From Massilia sp. YIM B02763 (GTDB taxonomy: Bacteria; Pseudomonadota; Gammaproteobacteria; Burkholderiales; Burkholderiaceae_D): a stretch of DNA of 64,000 bases. This document shows, piece after piece, positions 10,245-19,458 of the stretch. The notes beneath the pieces were generated by a model. It did no database searches. It was not told where the DNA came from and was given only the letters and a program-made list of their open reading frames with translations. The position numbers and the translations under genes were made by a program. The stretch is from positions 1-64,000 of the forward strand of contig NZ_JASNRD010000009.1 in assembly GCF_030412015.1 (NCBI RefSeq), given 5' to 3'. The number at the start of each line of letters is the position of its first letter. Within the stretch, counting starts at the first letter, position 1.

Positions 10245-10332
10245 GGTTCCTCCTTGAATACCATGCACTCTACGGGTTTACGCATGAACATGCAACACCA
10301 TGCAAAAACGTGCACGCGGAATTGATCACTGG

Positions 10333-10415
10333 CGTCGCCCCTGCGCAGGCAGGGGCCCAATGTCATGTGAACAGCCCGGCACACAAATTAGGCCCCTGCC
10401 TGCGCAGGGGCGACG
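10333..10415. repeat. Palindromic intergenic repeat, family B
   Basis: Facing copies of GTCGCCCCTGCGCAGGC and its complement, each with an internal hairpin, ends at 10333 and 10415. The same motif occurs at 13791, 15605 and 54804. It lies between the DeoR promoter side and the 3' end of the glutamine-synthetase gene. Confidence 0.8.
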
Positions 10416-10427
10416 GGTTTGGGGCAG

Positions 10428-11786
10428 CTAGACGAGCAGCATCAGGTGTTCGCGTTCCCACGAGCTGATCACGCGCGAGAAGGTGGCGAATTCGAGTTCC
10501 TTGACTTCGCAGAAGGCCTCGACGAAGAGCGGGCCCAGCATGTCGGCCAGGGCCGGGCAGGCGCGCAGCTGGCCGATCGCGTCTTCCAGGTTGCGCGGCA
10601 GTTCGCCGTGGACGTGTTCGGCGCTTTCCGCGGTGGGGGCGGCCGGTTCGATGCCCTGGGTCATGCCGAGGTAGCCGCAGGCGAGCGTGGCGGCCATGGC
10701 CAAGTAGGGATTGACGTCCACGCCCGGCACGCGGTTTTCCACGCGGCGGCTGGCAGGGCCGGAGTTCGGGATGCGGATGCCGCAGGTGCGGTTGTCGTAG
10801 CCCCAGTGGATGTTCATGGGCGCCGACTGGAAGCGCGACAGGCGCCGGAAGGAATTCACGTGCGGCGCGAACAGCAGCGTGGCCGGCGGCACGTAGCGCT
10901 CCAGGCCGCCGATGAAGTGGCGGAACAAGGTACTTTCCGTGCCCGCCGCGTCGGAAAAAATATTGTTCCCGCTGCCGTCGACGACGCTCTGGTGCACGTG
11001 CATGGCGCTGCCCGGCTCCGTTTCCATCGGCTTGGCCATGAAGGTGGCAAAGATGCCGTGGCGCAGCGCCGTCTCGCGCACGGCGCGCTTGAACAGGAAC
11101 ACGCGGTCGGCCAGTTCCAGCGCATCGCCGTGGGCGAAATTGATTTCCATCTGGCCGGCGCCGGCCTCGTGGATCAGCGTCTCGACGCCCAGTTCGTGCT
11201 GCTTGCAGAACGCCGACAGTTCCAGGAAGAAGGGATCGAAGGCATTGACGGCATCTATCGAATACGATTGCCGCCCCTGCTCCGTGAAACCGCTGCGCCC
11301 GGTGGGCGGGGCCAGCGGCTCATGCGGGTTGGTCGTGCGCGCGACCAGGTAGAACTCCATCTCGGGCGCCACCACGGGCCGCCAGCCGCGCGCCGCATAC
11401 CTGTCCAGCACGCGCCGCAGCACGGCGCGCGGGGCCAGCTCGACGGGGCTGCCGTCGAAGTTCTCGCAATCGTGGATGACGAGCGCGACCCGTTCCGTGG
11501 CCCAGGGCACGACGCGGATCGTCGACGCGTCCGGCACGCAGATCATGTCCGGGTCGGTGGCGCCGACGTAGGGCACGTTGTCCGGCTGCTCGCCGTGCAC
11601 CGTGTTCAGCAGCACGCTCTTGGGCAGGCGCATGTGCTCGCCGGCCAGGAACAAGTCCTTCGGCAGGATCTTGCCGCGCGCAATGCCGGTCATGTCGGCG
11701 ATGACGCACTCGACTTCGTGGATGTTGTGCTCGCGCAGGAAGTCGCGCATGGAAGACATCATGGTGGACAGGCGTGCTGCGCTCAT
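10428..11786 (-). CDS. Glutamine synthetase-family protein, probable gamma-glutamylpolyamine synthetase
   Basis: 452 residues from MSAARLSTMMSS; earlier in-frame starts add a low-complexity tail. It has the glutamine synthetase beta-grasp and catalytic domains: APEMEFYL (Glu metal ligands), GAGQMEINF, MHVHQS, and NPYLAMAATLACGYLG near the C-terminus. The lack of the adenylylation loop and the length fit the PuuA/GlnA3-like branch, which ligates glutamate to putrescine or related amines, rather than housekeeping GlnA. It is paralogous to the gene at 17182-18552. A PuuD-like hydrolase nearby supports a polyamine role, but the substrate is inferred. Confidence 0.85.
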   Translation of the reverse strand: MSAARLSTMMSSMRDFLREHNIHEVECVIADMTGIARGKILPKDLFLAGEHMRLPKSVLLNTVHGEQPDNVPYVGATDPDMICVPDASTIRVVPWATERVALVIHDCENFDGSPVELAPRAVLRRVLDRYAARGWRPVVAPEMEFYLVARTTNPHEPLAPPTGRSGFTEQGRQSYSIDAVNAFDPFFLELSAFCKQHELGVETLIHEAGAGQMEINFAHGDALELADRVFLFKRAVRETALRHGIFATFMAKPMETEPGSAMHVHQSVVDGSGNNIFSDAAGTESTLFRHFIGGLERYVPPATLLFAPHVNSFRRLSRFQSAPMNIHWGYDNRTCGIRIPNSGPASRRVENRVPGVDVNPYLAMAATLACGYLGMTQGIEPAAPTAESAEHVHGELPRNLEDAIGQLRACPALADMLGPLFVEAFCEVKELEFATFSRVISSWEREHLMLLV

Positions 11787-11947
11787 CGGGGTCTCGCCGT
11801 TGCGGTGCGGCCCACTATAGCATCGCGCCCCGGCATGCCGCGCCCGGGTCGCGCCCGCCTTGCCCGGTTTCCGCACTTCGTTCCCGGCCAGCCTCAGTTC
11901 GCGTCATCGCCGACGCAAGCGCTGTTTTCTGCGGCATACTTTTTATT

Positions 11948-13030
11948 ATGGAACAGCTCACCGACCGACGACCGTCCACCGACATCCCGACCTCGCGCAT
12001 GTGGCGCAGCTATGCCGGCGGCTGGCTCGCCTACATGCTGCTGCTCGCGGCGGCCCTCCAGCTCGACAATGGTGAAAGCACCGGTTTCAAGTGGAAAGGC
12101 CTTGCCGCGGTGGCGTGGGTCGTCGCGCAGGCGCTGTTGCTTGCCCTGGTGTGGCCCTTGCAAGGCTTCCTCGAACGCCGGCGCCTGCCGCCGGTGGGAG
12201 TCTTCCTCGTCCACGCCTTCCTGGCTGCGTCGTATGCGATCCTGTCCATGCTACCGGCAATGTACTACGGCACCACCAGGCCGCTCGCCTATTACGTATG
12301 GCCCACGCTATACGGTGCGATGATGTATATCGTGGTCGCCGGCGTGTTCCACGCCGTGCGCCTGGACGCCGCCCGCCAGCGCCAGGCCTTGACGATCCAG
12401 CAGGCGCATTCGCTCTTGATCGCCTCCGAATTGAACGCCCTGCGCAGCAAGCTCAATCCCCACTTCCTGTTCAACACCCTGCACTCGATCATCGCCCTGA
12501 CGAGACGAAACCCGGACGCCGCCGAAACCGCGCTGTTCCAGTTCTCGGACATGCTGCGCTACGTGCTGGACACGGAAAAGACGGGCAGCGACCGCGTCAC
12601 GCTGGACGACGAGCTGCGCTTCGTGCGCGACTACCTGGAACTGGAAAGCCTGCGCCTGGGCGCGCGCCTGCGCGTCGACTGGGACCTGGACGACGCGGCG
12701 GGACGCTGTTCGCTGCCCGCGCTGTCGCTGCAGCCGCTGGTCGAGAACAGCATCAAGCACGCGTTCAATCCGCACAGCCGGCCCGGCCGCCTGTTGATCC
12801 GCACCGGCGTCGACGCGCGCTCCGGCGCCTTGACGCTGACGGTGGGCGACGACGGCCCCGGCGCCGAGCTCGACGCCGTGCGCGCCTCCAGCGGCCTGGG
12901 CATCCGCACCGTGGACCGCCGCCTGCGCCTCGAATACGGCCCCGCCGGCGGCCTGGCCATCGACACCCGCCCGGGCGCCGGCTTCACCGTGACCCTGTCC
13001 ATCCCCACCGCCCAAGGAGCCGCAACGTGA
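11948..13030 (+). CDS. LytS/AlgZ-type sensor histidine kinase
   Basis: 360-residue membrane kinase. About four membrane segments fill residues 20-140. The 5TM/LytS-type His-kinase domain carries LNPHFLFNTLHSI with the phospho-accepting His, and the HATPase domain has LVENSIKHAFN and VGDDGPGAEL. It overlaps the response regulator start (GTGA at 13027), so the two form a two-component pair. Divergent from the glutamine-synthetase gene; upstream of the symporter at 14091, which may be its target. Confidence 0.92.
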   Translation: MEQLTDRRPSTDIPTSRMWRSYAGGWLAYMLLLAAALQLDNGESTGFKWKGLAAVAWVVAQALLLALVWPLQGFLERRRLPPVGVFLVHAFLAASYAILSMLPAMYYGTTRPLAYYVWPTLYGAMMYIVVAGVFHAVRLDAARQRQALTIQQAHSLLIASELNALRSKLNPHFLFNTLHSIIALTRRNPDAAETALFQFSDMLRYVLDTEKTGSDRVTLDDELRFVRDYLELESLRLGARLRVDWDLDDAAGRCSLPALSLQPLVENSIKHAFNPHSRPGRLLIRTGVDARSGALTLTVGDDGPGAELDAVRASSGLGIRTVDRRLRLEYGPAGGLAIDTRPGAGFTVTLSIPTAQGAAT

Positions 13031-13770
13031 ATGCCCGTACCGTGTTCATCGCCGAGGACGAACCGCTGGCGCGCGACGTGCTGCGCGACGCCATCTACGC
13101 CCACCCCGGCCTGCGCCTGGCCGGGGAAGCCGCCGATGGCGCCAGCGCGCTCGCCCAGATCGAGGCGCTCCGTCCGGACATCGTGTTCATGGACATCCAG
13201 ATGCCCGAGATGACGGAGCTCGAGGTCTTGAAGCGCCTGTCCTGGATGCCGGCCATCGTGTTCACCACCGCCTACGACCAGTACGCCGTCACCGCCTTCG
13301 AGCTGAACGCCGTCGACTACCTGTTGAAACCTTTTACGCGCGCCCGCTTCGATGCGGCCGTGGCGCGCCTGCTGGACGAGCCGGCCGCGCCGCGCGAGGC
13401 CATGGATGCGGCGCTGGACCAGGCGGGCCGGCGCGCGGACGGCCGGCTCGACCGCATCCTGGTGCGCGACCGCGGCCAGATCTTCCCGCTGGCCGTGCAC
13501 GAGATCGCCTACCTGAAGGCCGACTCGAAGTACACGGCGATCGGCGCGCGCGGCCGCACCTTCCTGGTCCGCATCGGCATCTCGGAACTGGAAGCCCGGC
13601 TAGACCCGGCACGCTTCATGCGCGTGCACCGCTCGGCCCTCGTGAACCTCGACTTCGTCGATTCGATGAAGGCGGACGAGCAATCGCAGCTGCTGATCCG
13701 GATGCGGGACGGGACGATGCTGACGGCAAGCAGGGAGGCGTCGAAGGTACTGAGGGACATGGCGATATGA
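13027..13770 (+). CDS. LytTR-family response regulator
   Basis: 247 residues starting at GTG inside the kinase stop. N-terminal receiver domain with acidic pair ED (10-11), phosphoacceptor Asp56 in IVFMDIQMP, and Lys in LLKPF. C-terminal LytTR DNA-binding domain from about residue 140 (RILVRDRGQIFPL, YLKADSKYTAI, FMRVHRSALVNL). One oddity: the loop after Asp56 reads MPEMTELEVL, where the common form has Gly at both E positions. Confidence 0.93.
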   Translation: MNARTVFIAEDEPLARDVLRDAIYAHPGLRLAGEAADGASALAQIEALRPDIVFMDIQMPEMTELEVLKRLSWMPAIVFTTAYDQYAVTAFELNAVDYLLKPFTRARFDAAVARLLDEPAAPREAMDAALDQAGRRADGRLDRILVRDRGQIFPLAVHEIAYLKADSKYTAIGARGRTFLVRIGISELEARLDPARFMRVHRSALVNLDFVDSMKADEQSQLLIRMRDGTMLTASREASKVLRDMAI

Positions 13771-13790
13771 CCGCCGACGCAAAAAATCTC

Positions 13791-13895
13791 CGTCATCCCC
13801 GCGCAGGCGGGGATCCATACTGAGCCAGTGCTTGCCAGCTCAGCATGGAGGGAATAGTGCCGGGGGCACTATTCCCGCCTGCGCGGGAATGACGG
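13791..13895. repeat. Palindromic intergenic repeat, family B with nested hairpin
   Basis: Outer ends CGTCATCCCCGCGCAGGCGG and the complementary end at 13875-13895. Between them is a second perfect hairpin, GGGAATAGTGCC with its complement, loop GGG (about 13851-13877). It sits after the LytTR gene. Confidence 0.8.
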
Positions 13896-14090
13896 TTTTA
13901 AAGCTAGCGATTTTTTCACGACAGTTGCACCATCTCCGCTCACACCCGCCCCCATCCGGCGCACGCTTGCCCCCCCCACCGTTGTCATCCCGACACGCCC
14001 CGATAAAATCGATCCCACGGGGGTTTTCTGCCGCTATAATCGCGAATTTTTCCAACCCGAAATTCCATTTCCGCCGGGGCACACCAACAC

Positions 14091-15548
14091 ATGAACACCA
14101 TCCTGATTTCGTCTGTCGTGCTCTACCTGCTCGGCACGCTCGGCCTGGGCGTCTGGGCCGGGTCGCGGATCAAGAACACGGCCGACTTCGCCGTGGCCGG
14201 CCGCAGCCTGCCGCTGGTGATGGTCATCACGACCACTTTCGCCACCTGGTTCGGCGCCGAGACGGTGATGGGCATTCCCGCCAAGTTCGTGCAAGGCGGC
14301 CTGGGCGCGCTGGTCGAGGACCCGTTCGGCGCCGGCACCTGCCTGATCCTCGTCGGCCTGTTCTTCGCCGCGCGCCTGTACAAACTGAACCTGCTCACGA
14401 TCGGCGACTACTACCGCGCCCGCTACGGCAAGGGTATCGAGGTGTTCTGCTCGGCCGCCATCATCCTGTCCTACCTGGGCTGGGTGGCGGCGCAGATCAC
14501 GGCGCTGGGCCTCGTGTTCTCCGTGCTGACGGGCGGCGCGATGTCGGAGACGATGGGCATGATCGTCGGCACGCTGGCCGTGCTGATCTACGTGGTCGTG
14601 GGCGGCTTCCTGGCCGTGGCGATCACCGACTTCATCCAGATGATCGTGCTGGTCGTGGGCCTGTCGATCATCGCCGTGTTCTCGGCCAAGCTGGCCGGCG
14701 GCACCGGCGCCGTCATCGACATGGCGCACAAGGCCGAGCTGTGGAAATTCCTGCCGGAGGCGAAATTCACCGACATCGCCTTCTTCGTCGGCTCGGCCGT
14801 GACCATGATGCTGGGCTCGATCCCGCAGCAGGACGTGTACCAGCGCGTGATGTCCGCCAACAGCGCCCCGACGGCACGTGCCGGCGCCGTGATCGGCGGC
14901 GCCAGCTACATCCTGTTCGCCTTCGTCCCGATGTTCATCGTCGCCTGCGCCGTCATCGTGATGGGCAACGATGCGATGGAACTGGCCAAGAACGACTACC
15001 AGCGCGTGCTGCCGACCTTCGTCATGACGCAGATGCCGCTGATCATGCAGATCCTGTTCTTCGGCGCCCTGCTCTCGGCCATCAAGAGCACCTCGTCGGC
15101 CACGCTGCTGGCGCCGTCGACCAGCTTCGTCGAGAACATCCTCAAGAACCTGCGCCCCGGCATGAACGACCGCCAGCAGCTGCTGGCGATGCGCGTCACC
15201 ATCGTGATCTTCGCCGCCCTCGTGCTGGCCTATGCGATCGCGATGCGCGGCACCTCGATCTACGACATGGTGTCCTCGGCCTACCAGGTCACGCTGGTCG
15301 GCGCCTTCGTGCCGCTGGTGATGGGCCTGTACTGGAAGCGCGCGACGACGCAGGGCGCGATTTTGTCGATCGCCGCCGGCATCGCGGCCTGGCTGCTGTT
15401 CTTCCCGCAGATCTCGTCGCTGGGCGAGGCGTTCCCGGGCCAGCTGGCGGGCCTGATCGCTGCATTGATCGGCATGGTCGTCGGGTCGCTGGCGCCGCAG
15501 GTGCTCAAGAACCGGCACGAGGCGCACAAGACGGTGTTCAGCGCCTGA
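14091..15548 (+). CDS. Sodium:solute symporter (SSS family)
   Basis: 485-residue transporter of about 13 membrane segments. SSS features include the N-terminal GVWAGSRIKNTADFAVAGR segment, ATWFGAETVMGIPA in TM2, LTIGDYYRARYGKG, and the central GSIPQQDVYQRVMSA. The substrate cannot be assigned: SSS members take up sugars, proline, pantothenate, acetate and others. A 320-bp leader precedes it, holding a family B repeat and a TATAAT hexamer near 14035. LytS/LytTR systems elsewhere control carboxylate or peptide uptake, so regulation by the upstream pair is plausible. Confidence 0.9.
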   Translation: MNTILISSVVLYLLGTLGLGVWAGSRIKNTADFAVAGRSLPLVMVITTTFATWFGAETVMGIPAKFVQGGLGALVEDPFGAGTCLILVGLFFAARLYKLNLLTIGDYYRARYGKGIEVFCSAAIILSYLGWVAAQITALGLVFSVLTGGAMSETMGMIVGTLAVLIYVVVGGFLAVAITDFIQMIVLVVGLSIIAVFSAKLAGGTGAVIDMAHKAELWKFLPEAKFTDIAFFVGSAVTMMLGSIPQQDVYQRVMSANSAPTARAGAVIGGASYILFAFVPMFIVACAVIVMGNDAMELAKNDYQRVLPTFVMTQMPLIMQILFFGALLSAIKSTSSATLLAPSTSFVENILKNLRPGMNDRQQLLAMRVTIVIFAALVLAYAIAMRGTSIYDMVSSAYQVTLVGAFVPLVMGLYWKRATTQGAILSIAAGIAAWLLFFPQISSLGEAFPGQLAGLIAALIGMVVGSLAPQVLKNRHEAHKTVFSA

Positions 15549-15550
15549 TT

Positions 15551-15586
15551 GAAGAAGGCCCCGGTTGGATGACCGGGGCCTTCTTC
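15551..15586. terminator. Hairpin terminator after the symporter gene
   Basis: 14-bp perfect stem GAAGAAGGCCCCGG, 8-nt loop, complement, starting 2 nt after the symporter stop. Confidence 0.8.
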
Positions 15587-15604
15587 CTTGATGGCTTCGT
15601 TGCG

Positions 15605-15695
15605 CTCAGCATGGGTCCCTGCCTGCGCAGGGACGACGGAATTGATGCGTTAGCTTAAGCGCGTCGTTCCCGCGAAGGCGGGAACCCATGCTGAG
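15605..15695. repeat. Palindromic intergenic repeat, family B, between convergent genes
   Basis: 12-bp outer inverted repeat CTCAGCATGGGT/ACCCATGCTGAG enclosing two facing hairpins (CCCTGCCTGCGCAGGG and TTCCCGCGAAGGCGGGAA). Confidence 0.82.
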
Positions 15696-15712
15696 TCCGA
15701 CGAAGCCGAACA

Positions 15713-17146
15713 TCAATCCATCCACCCGCGCCCGACCACATCCTCCAGCGTCAAGTCCAGGCAAGCCCGGATCCGCTCCACCATCTCGTCGATCTGCGCG
15801 CACGTCATGACGAGCGGCGGCGCCACGATCATCCTGTCCCCCACGGCTCGCATCACGACACCGTTGTCGAACATGTGCGCCCGGCACAGCATGCCCACGC
15901 CCAGCGTCCGCGCGAACGGCTCGCAGTCGTGCACGGTTTCCCCCTTGCGGCGCACCAGGTTCAGCCCGGCCGCCAGGCCGATGCTCTCGGCGTGGCCCAC
16001 CAGCGGATGCGCCGCCAGCCGTGCAAAGGCCGTCTTCAGGCAGGGTCCCGTCTCGTGCGCCACGCGTTCGACGAGTCCTTCGTCGTCGAGGATGCGCAGA
16101 TTTTCCAGCGCCGCCGCGCAGGCGACCGGGTGGCCGGAATACGTGAAGCCGTGGTGGAAATCGCCGCCGCGCTCGACCAGCGCCTCGGCCACGCGCTCTC
16201 CCACCAGCACCCCGCCCAGCGGGACGTAGCCCGAGGTGACGCCCTTGGCGAAGGTGATCAGGTCGGGCCGCATGCCCATGCGCTCGCTGCCGAACCACGC
16301 GCCCAGCCGGCCGAAGCCGCAGATCACTTCGTCCGCGATCAGGAGGATGCCGTACTTGTCGCAGATGCGCTGGATGTGCGGCCAGTAGGTCGACGGCGGG
16401 ATGATCACGCCGCCCGCGCCCTGCACCGGCTCGCCGATGAAGGCGGCCACGCGCTGCGGGCCGACGGCGAGGATCTTCTGTTCCAGCCAGCCGGCCGCCT
16501 GCAGGCCGAATTCCGCTTCGCTCATGCCCGCGCCCGATTCCGCGACATTGGGCTGGTCGATGTGCACGAAACCGGGAATGGGCAGCGCCCCCTGCGCATG
16601 CATGGCGTCCATGCCGCCCAGCGAGGCCCCGGCGATGGTGCTGCCGTGGTAGGCGTTGCGGCGGCTGACGATGAACTGGCGTTCGGGCTGGTCCATCAGC
16701 TGCCAGTAACGCCAGGCCATGCGCACGGCCGTGTCGTTGGCTTCGGAGCCGGAGCTGGTGAAGAACACGCGCTCGAATCCCGCCGGCGCGATGTCCGCGA
16801 GACGCGCCGCCAGGCGCACGGCGGGCACGTTGGTGGTATTGAAGAAGCTGTTGTAGAAGGGCAGCGTGTCCATCTGCTGCGCGACCGCGCGCGTGATCGA
16901 CGTCCTGCCGTAGCCCGCGTTCACGCACCACAGGCCGGACATGCCGTCGATGATCCGCTGGCCGTCCGCATCCCACAGGTAGATGCCGTCGCCGCGCACG
17001 ATCACGCGCGCACCCCGTTCGCGCAGCGCCTTGTGGTCGGTGAACGGGTGCAGGTAGTGCGCGCTGTCGAGCTGCTGCAGCGCGCGGATATCGATGACGT
17101 CAGGGGCCGGCGTGCACAGGCCCTCCTCGCATGCCATGTCGTTCAT
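15713..17146 (-). CDS. Class III aminotransferase, probable putrescine/omega-amino acid:pyruvate
   Basis: 477-residue PLP enzyme. Class III features: SGSEANDTAVRMAWRY in the N-terminal half, LIADEVICGFGRLG, and ITFAKGVTSGYVPLGG with the PLP Lys. The best-known relatives in polyamine neighbourhoods are SpuC-type putrescine:pyruvate aminotransferases; others use beta-alanine or GABA, so the substrate is inferred from context. The start is supported by GGGAGG. It lies 35 nt downstream of the second glutamine-synthetase gene on the same strand, probably in the same operon. Confidence 0.88.
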   Translation of the reverse strand: MNDMACEEGLCTPAPDVIDIRALQQLDSAHYLHPFTDHKALRERGARVIVRGDGIYLWDADGQRIIDGMSGLWCVNAGYGRTSITRAVAQQMDTLPFYNSFFNTTNVPAVRLAARLADIAPAGFERVFFTSSGSEANDTAVRMAWRYWQLMDQPERQFIVSRRNAYHGSTIAGASLGGMDAMHAQGALPIPGFVHIDQPNVAESGAGMSEAEFGLQAAGWLEQKILAVGPQRVAAFIGEPVQGAGGVIIPPSTYWPHIQRICDKYGILLIADEVICGFGRLGAWFGSERMGMRPDLITFAKGVTSGYVPLGGVLVGERVAEALVERGGDFHHGFTYSGHPVACAAALENLRILDDEGLVERVAHETGPCLKTAFARLAAHPLVGHAESIGLAAGLNLVRRKGETVHDCEPFARTLGVGMLCRAHMFDNGVVMRAVGDRMIVAPPLVMTCAQIDEMVERIRACLDLTLEDVVGRGWMD

Positions 17147-17181
17147 GACTGCCTCCCATTGTGTTCGGTCTCATCATGCGT

Positions 17182-18552
17182 TCAGACATGCAGGAGAAGA
17201 TGCTCGCGTTCCCACGGGCTGATCACGGTCATGAACTCCTGGTGCTCGAGCTCCTTGACGGCGGAATAGACGTCGATGAAGCGCTCGCCCAGGATGTCGC
17301 GCAGGCGGTCCTCGCCGCGCAGGCGGCTCAGCGCTTCCGGCAGGCCTTGCGGCAGGTCGACGGCCATCTTGTAGGCATTGCCCTCGACCATCGGCGTCGG
17401 TTCCAGCTGCTCGCTGATGCCGAGGTAGCCGCAGGCCAGCGTGACGGCCAGCGCCAGATACGGGTTGGCGTCGGCGCCGATCACGCGGTTCTCGACGCGC
17501 CGGTCCTGCGAGCCGGACACCGGCACGCGGATGCCGACGGTGCGGTTGTCGATGCCCCACTGCAGGTTGATCGGCGCGGCCGTGTGGCGCACGATGCGGC
17601 GGTAGGAATTCACGTAGGGCGCCACGATCGCCATCGCCGACGGCATGTAGCGCTGCAGGCCGCCCACGTACCAGCGGAACAGGTCGGACGGCGAGCCGTC
17701 TTCCTTGCTGAAGATGTTGCGGCCCGTCGCGCCGTCGACGACGCTCTGGTGCACGTGCATCGCCGAACCGGGTTCGCCGGCCATCGGCTTGGCCATGAAG
17801 GTGGCATACATGTCGTGCTTGAGCGCGGCCTCGCGCAGCGTGCGCTTGAAATAAAAGACCTTGTCGGCCAGGCCCAGCGGCTCGCCGTGCTGGAAGTTGA
17901 TCTCCATCTGGCCGGCGCCGATCTCGTGGATCAGGGTGTCGACGTCCAGGCCCATCATGTCGCAGTAGTCGTAGATATCCTCGAACAGCGGGTCGAATTC
18001 GTTGACCGCATCGATGCTGTAGACCTGGCGGCTGGTCTCGGAGCGGCCGCTGCGGCCCATCGGCGCGCGCAGCGGCAGGTCGGGGTCGATGTTCTTGGCC
18101 GTGAGGTAGAACTCGAGCTCGGGCGCCACCAGCGGCTTCCAGCCCTTCTGTTCGTACAGCTTGAGCACGCGGCGCAGCACGCTGCGCGGGGCGAAGTCGA
18201 CCAGGCGGCCGTCGGCGAAGTAGCAATCGTGGATGACTTGCGCGGTCGGGTCGACGGCCCACGGCACCATCGTGATCGTGCCTGGATCGGCCTTCAGGAT
18301 CATGTCGCGGTCGGTGGTGGAGATGGCGCGGTCGAAGGCGTCGTCGTTTTCCGGCGAGTTGCCGGTGACGGTCATGCCCAGCACGATTTCCGGCAGGCGC
18401 ATGCCGCGGTCTTCGGTGAATTTAACGCGTGGCAGGATCTTTCCACGCGCGACGCCGGTCAGGTCGGGGACCAGGCATTCGATTTCGGTGACTCGCTTGC
18501 CGTTGAGCCACTCATCCATATCGTTGTAGGAAAAATTGTCGCGGATAGCCAT
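17182..18552 (-). CDS. Glutamine synthetase-family protein, probable gamma-glutamylputrescine synthetase
   Basis: 456 residues from MAIRDNFSYNDMDEWLNG. Catalytic-domain signatures are APELEFYLT, IGAGQMEINF, MHVHQSVVDG and NPYLALAVTLACGYLG; the ends EWLNGKRVTEIECLVPDLTG and SPWEREHLLLHV match PuuA-like enzymes. In the Puu pathway this step makes gamma-glutamylputrescine from glutamate, putrescine and ATP. Between a PuuD-like hydrolase and a class III aminotransferase, a polyamine role is more likely than nitrogen assimilation. Clear paralogue of the gene at 10428-11786. Confidence 0.87.
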   Translation of the reverse strand: MAIRDNFSYNDMDEWLNGKRVTEIECLVPDLTGVARGKILPRVKFTEDRGMRLPEIVLGMTVTGNSPENDDAFDRAISTTDRDMILKADPGTITMVPWAVDPTAQVIHDCYFADGRLVDFAPRSVLRRVLKLYEQKGWKPLVAPELEFYLTAKNIDPDLPLRAPMGRSGRSETSRQVYSIDAVNEFDPLFEDIYDYCDMMGLDVDTLIHEIGAGQMEINFQHGEPLGLADKVFYFKRTLREAALKHDMYATFMAKPMAGEPGSAMHVHQSVVDGATGRNIFSKEDGSPSDLFRWYVGGLQRYMPSAMAIVAPYVNSYRRIVRHTAAPINLQWGIDNRTVGIRVPVSGSQDRRVENRVIGADANPYLALAVTLACGYLGISEQLEPTPMVEGNAYKMAVDLPQGLPEALSRLRGEDRLRDILGERFIDVYSAVKELEHQEFMTVISPWEREHLLLHV

Positions 18553-18675
18553 GATGATTCTCTGTTCGTTGGATGAAAGCGCGGAGCGCGTGCCAAGCCG
18601 CGCACGCCGCAGGGGTGCATCGATGGGAACAGGGAAGCTATGGAACGGGCCGGACCGCCCACCTGGCATCGCGTG

Positions 18676-19458
18676 TCATAGGGCGTCCCGTATCGTCGCG
18701 TGCCTGGCGGCCTGCTTGGCTTGCTGGTAGGCGCGGCAGGCATTGCCGAACGCGCCGAACATCTTCATGGAGTGCGGGTTGTGGATGATGCGCCACTCCG
18801 GATGCCATTGCACGGCCAGCGTGAAGCCGGGCGAGTTCCCCACCGTGAATGCTTCCACCAGCCCATCCTCGGCGGTCGCCTCGACGACCAGGTTGGCCGC
18901 GAGTTCGTTCACGCCCTGCCCGTGCAGCGAATTCACGGGGATTTCCGGCGTTCCCAGGATGCCGTGCAGCATCCCGCCCTCGACCAGCGCCACCTTGTGC
19001 GCATCGCCGTACTGCTCGTCCATGCCCAGCTCGGGATTCTCGCGGTGGTCGAACTTGCCCGGCACCGCCTGCACGGCCTGGTGCAGGCTGCCGCCCAGCG
19101 CCACGTTCATCTCCTGGAAGCCGCGGCAGATCGCGATGATCGGAATGCCGCGCTCGACCGCCGCCCGGATCAGCGGCAAGGTGGTCTGGTCGCGTGCGGG
19201 ATCCTGCGGCAGCGACGGGTCGAGCACGTCTTCGGAGTAGTAGCTGGGATGCACGTTCGACGCCGAACCGGTCAGCATGATGCCGTCGCACAGGTCGAGC
19301 ATCGTCTCGAGGTCGAGCGATGCCCCCAGCGACGGCAGGATGAGCGGCGCGCAATCCGCGCCGAGCACGATGGCGTCGACATACTTGTGCTGGGCCGCGT
19401 GGTACGGATGTTCGCCGAAGTCGCGGGTGCAAGCGGGGACGAGAACGATCGGGCGCAT
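18676..19458 (-). CDS. puuD: Gamma-glutamyl-GABA hydrolase-like class I glutamine amidotransferase
   Basis: 260-residue peptidase C26 protein. The catalytic nucleophile lies in IAICRGFQEMN (about residue 108) and the His/Glu pair in VQWHPEW. In the Puu pathway PuuD hydrolyses gamma-glutamyl-GABA to GABA and glutamate. The start MRPIVLVPACTRDFGE follows aggtagaga; an earlier start at 19506 would add 16 residues. Same strand as the glutamine-synthetase and aminotransferase genes (123 nt gap). PuuB and PuuC are not in the window, so the pathway is incomplete here or branches through the aminotransferase. Confidence 0.85.
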   Translation of the reverse strand: MRPIVLVPACTRDFGEHPYHAAQHKYVDAIVLGADCAPLILPSLGASLDLETMLDLCDGIMLTGSASNVHPSYYSEDVLDPSLPQDPARDQTTLPLIRAAVERGIPIIAICRGFQEMNVALGGSLHQAVQAVPGKFDHRENPELGMDEQYGDAHKVALVEGGMLHGILGTPEIPVNSLHGQGVNELAANLVVEATAEDGLVEAFTVGNSPGFTLAVQWHPEWRIIHNPHSMKMFGAFGNACRAYQQAKQAARHATIRDAL

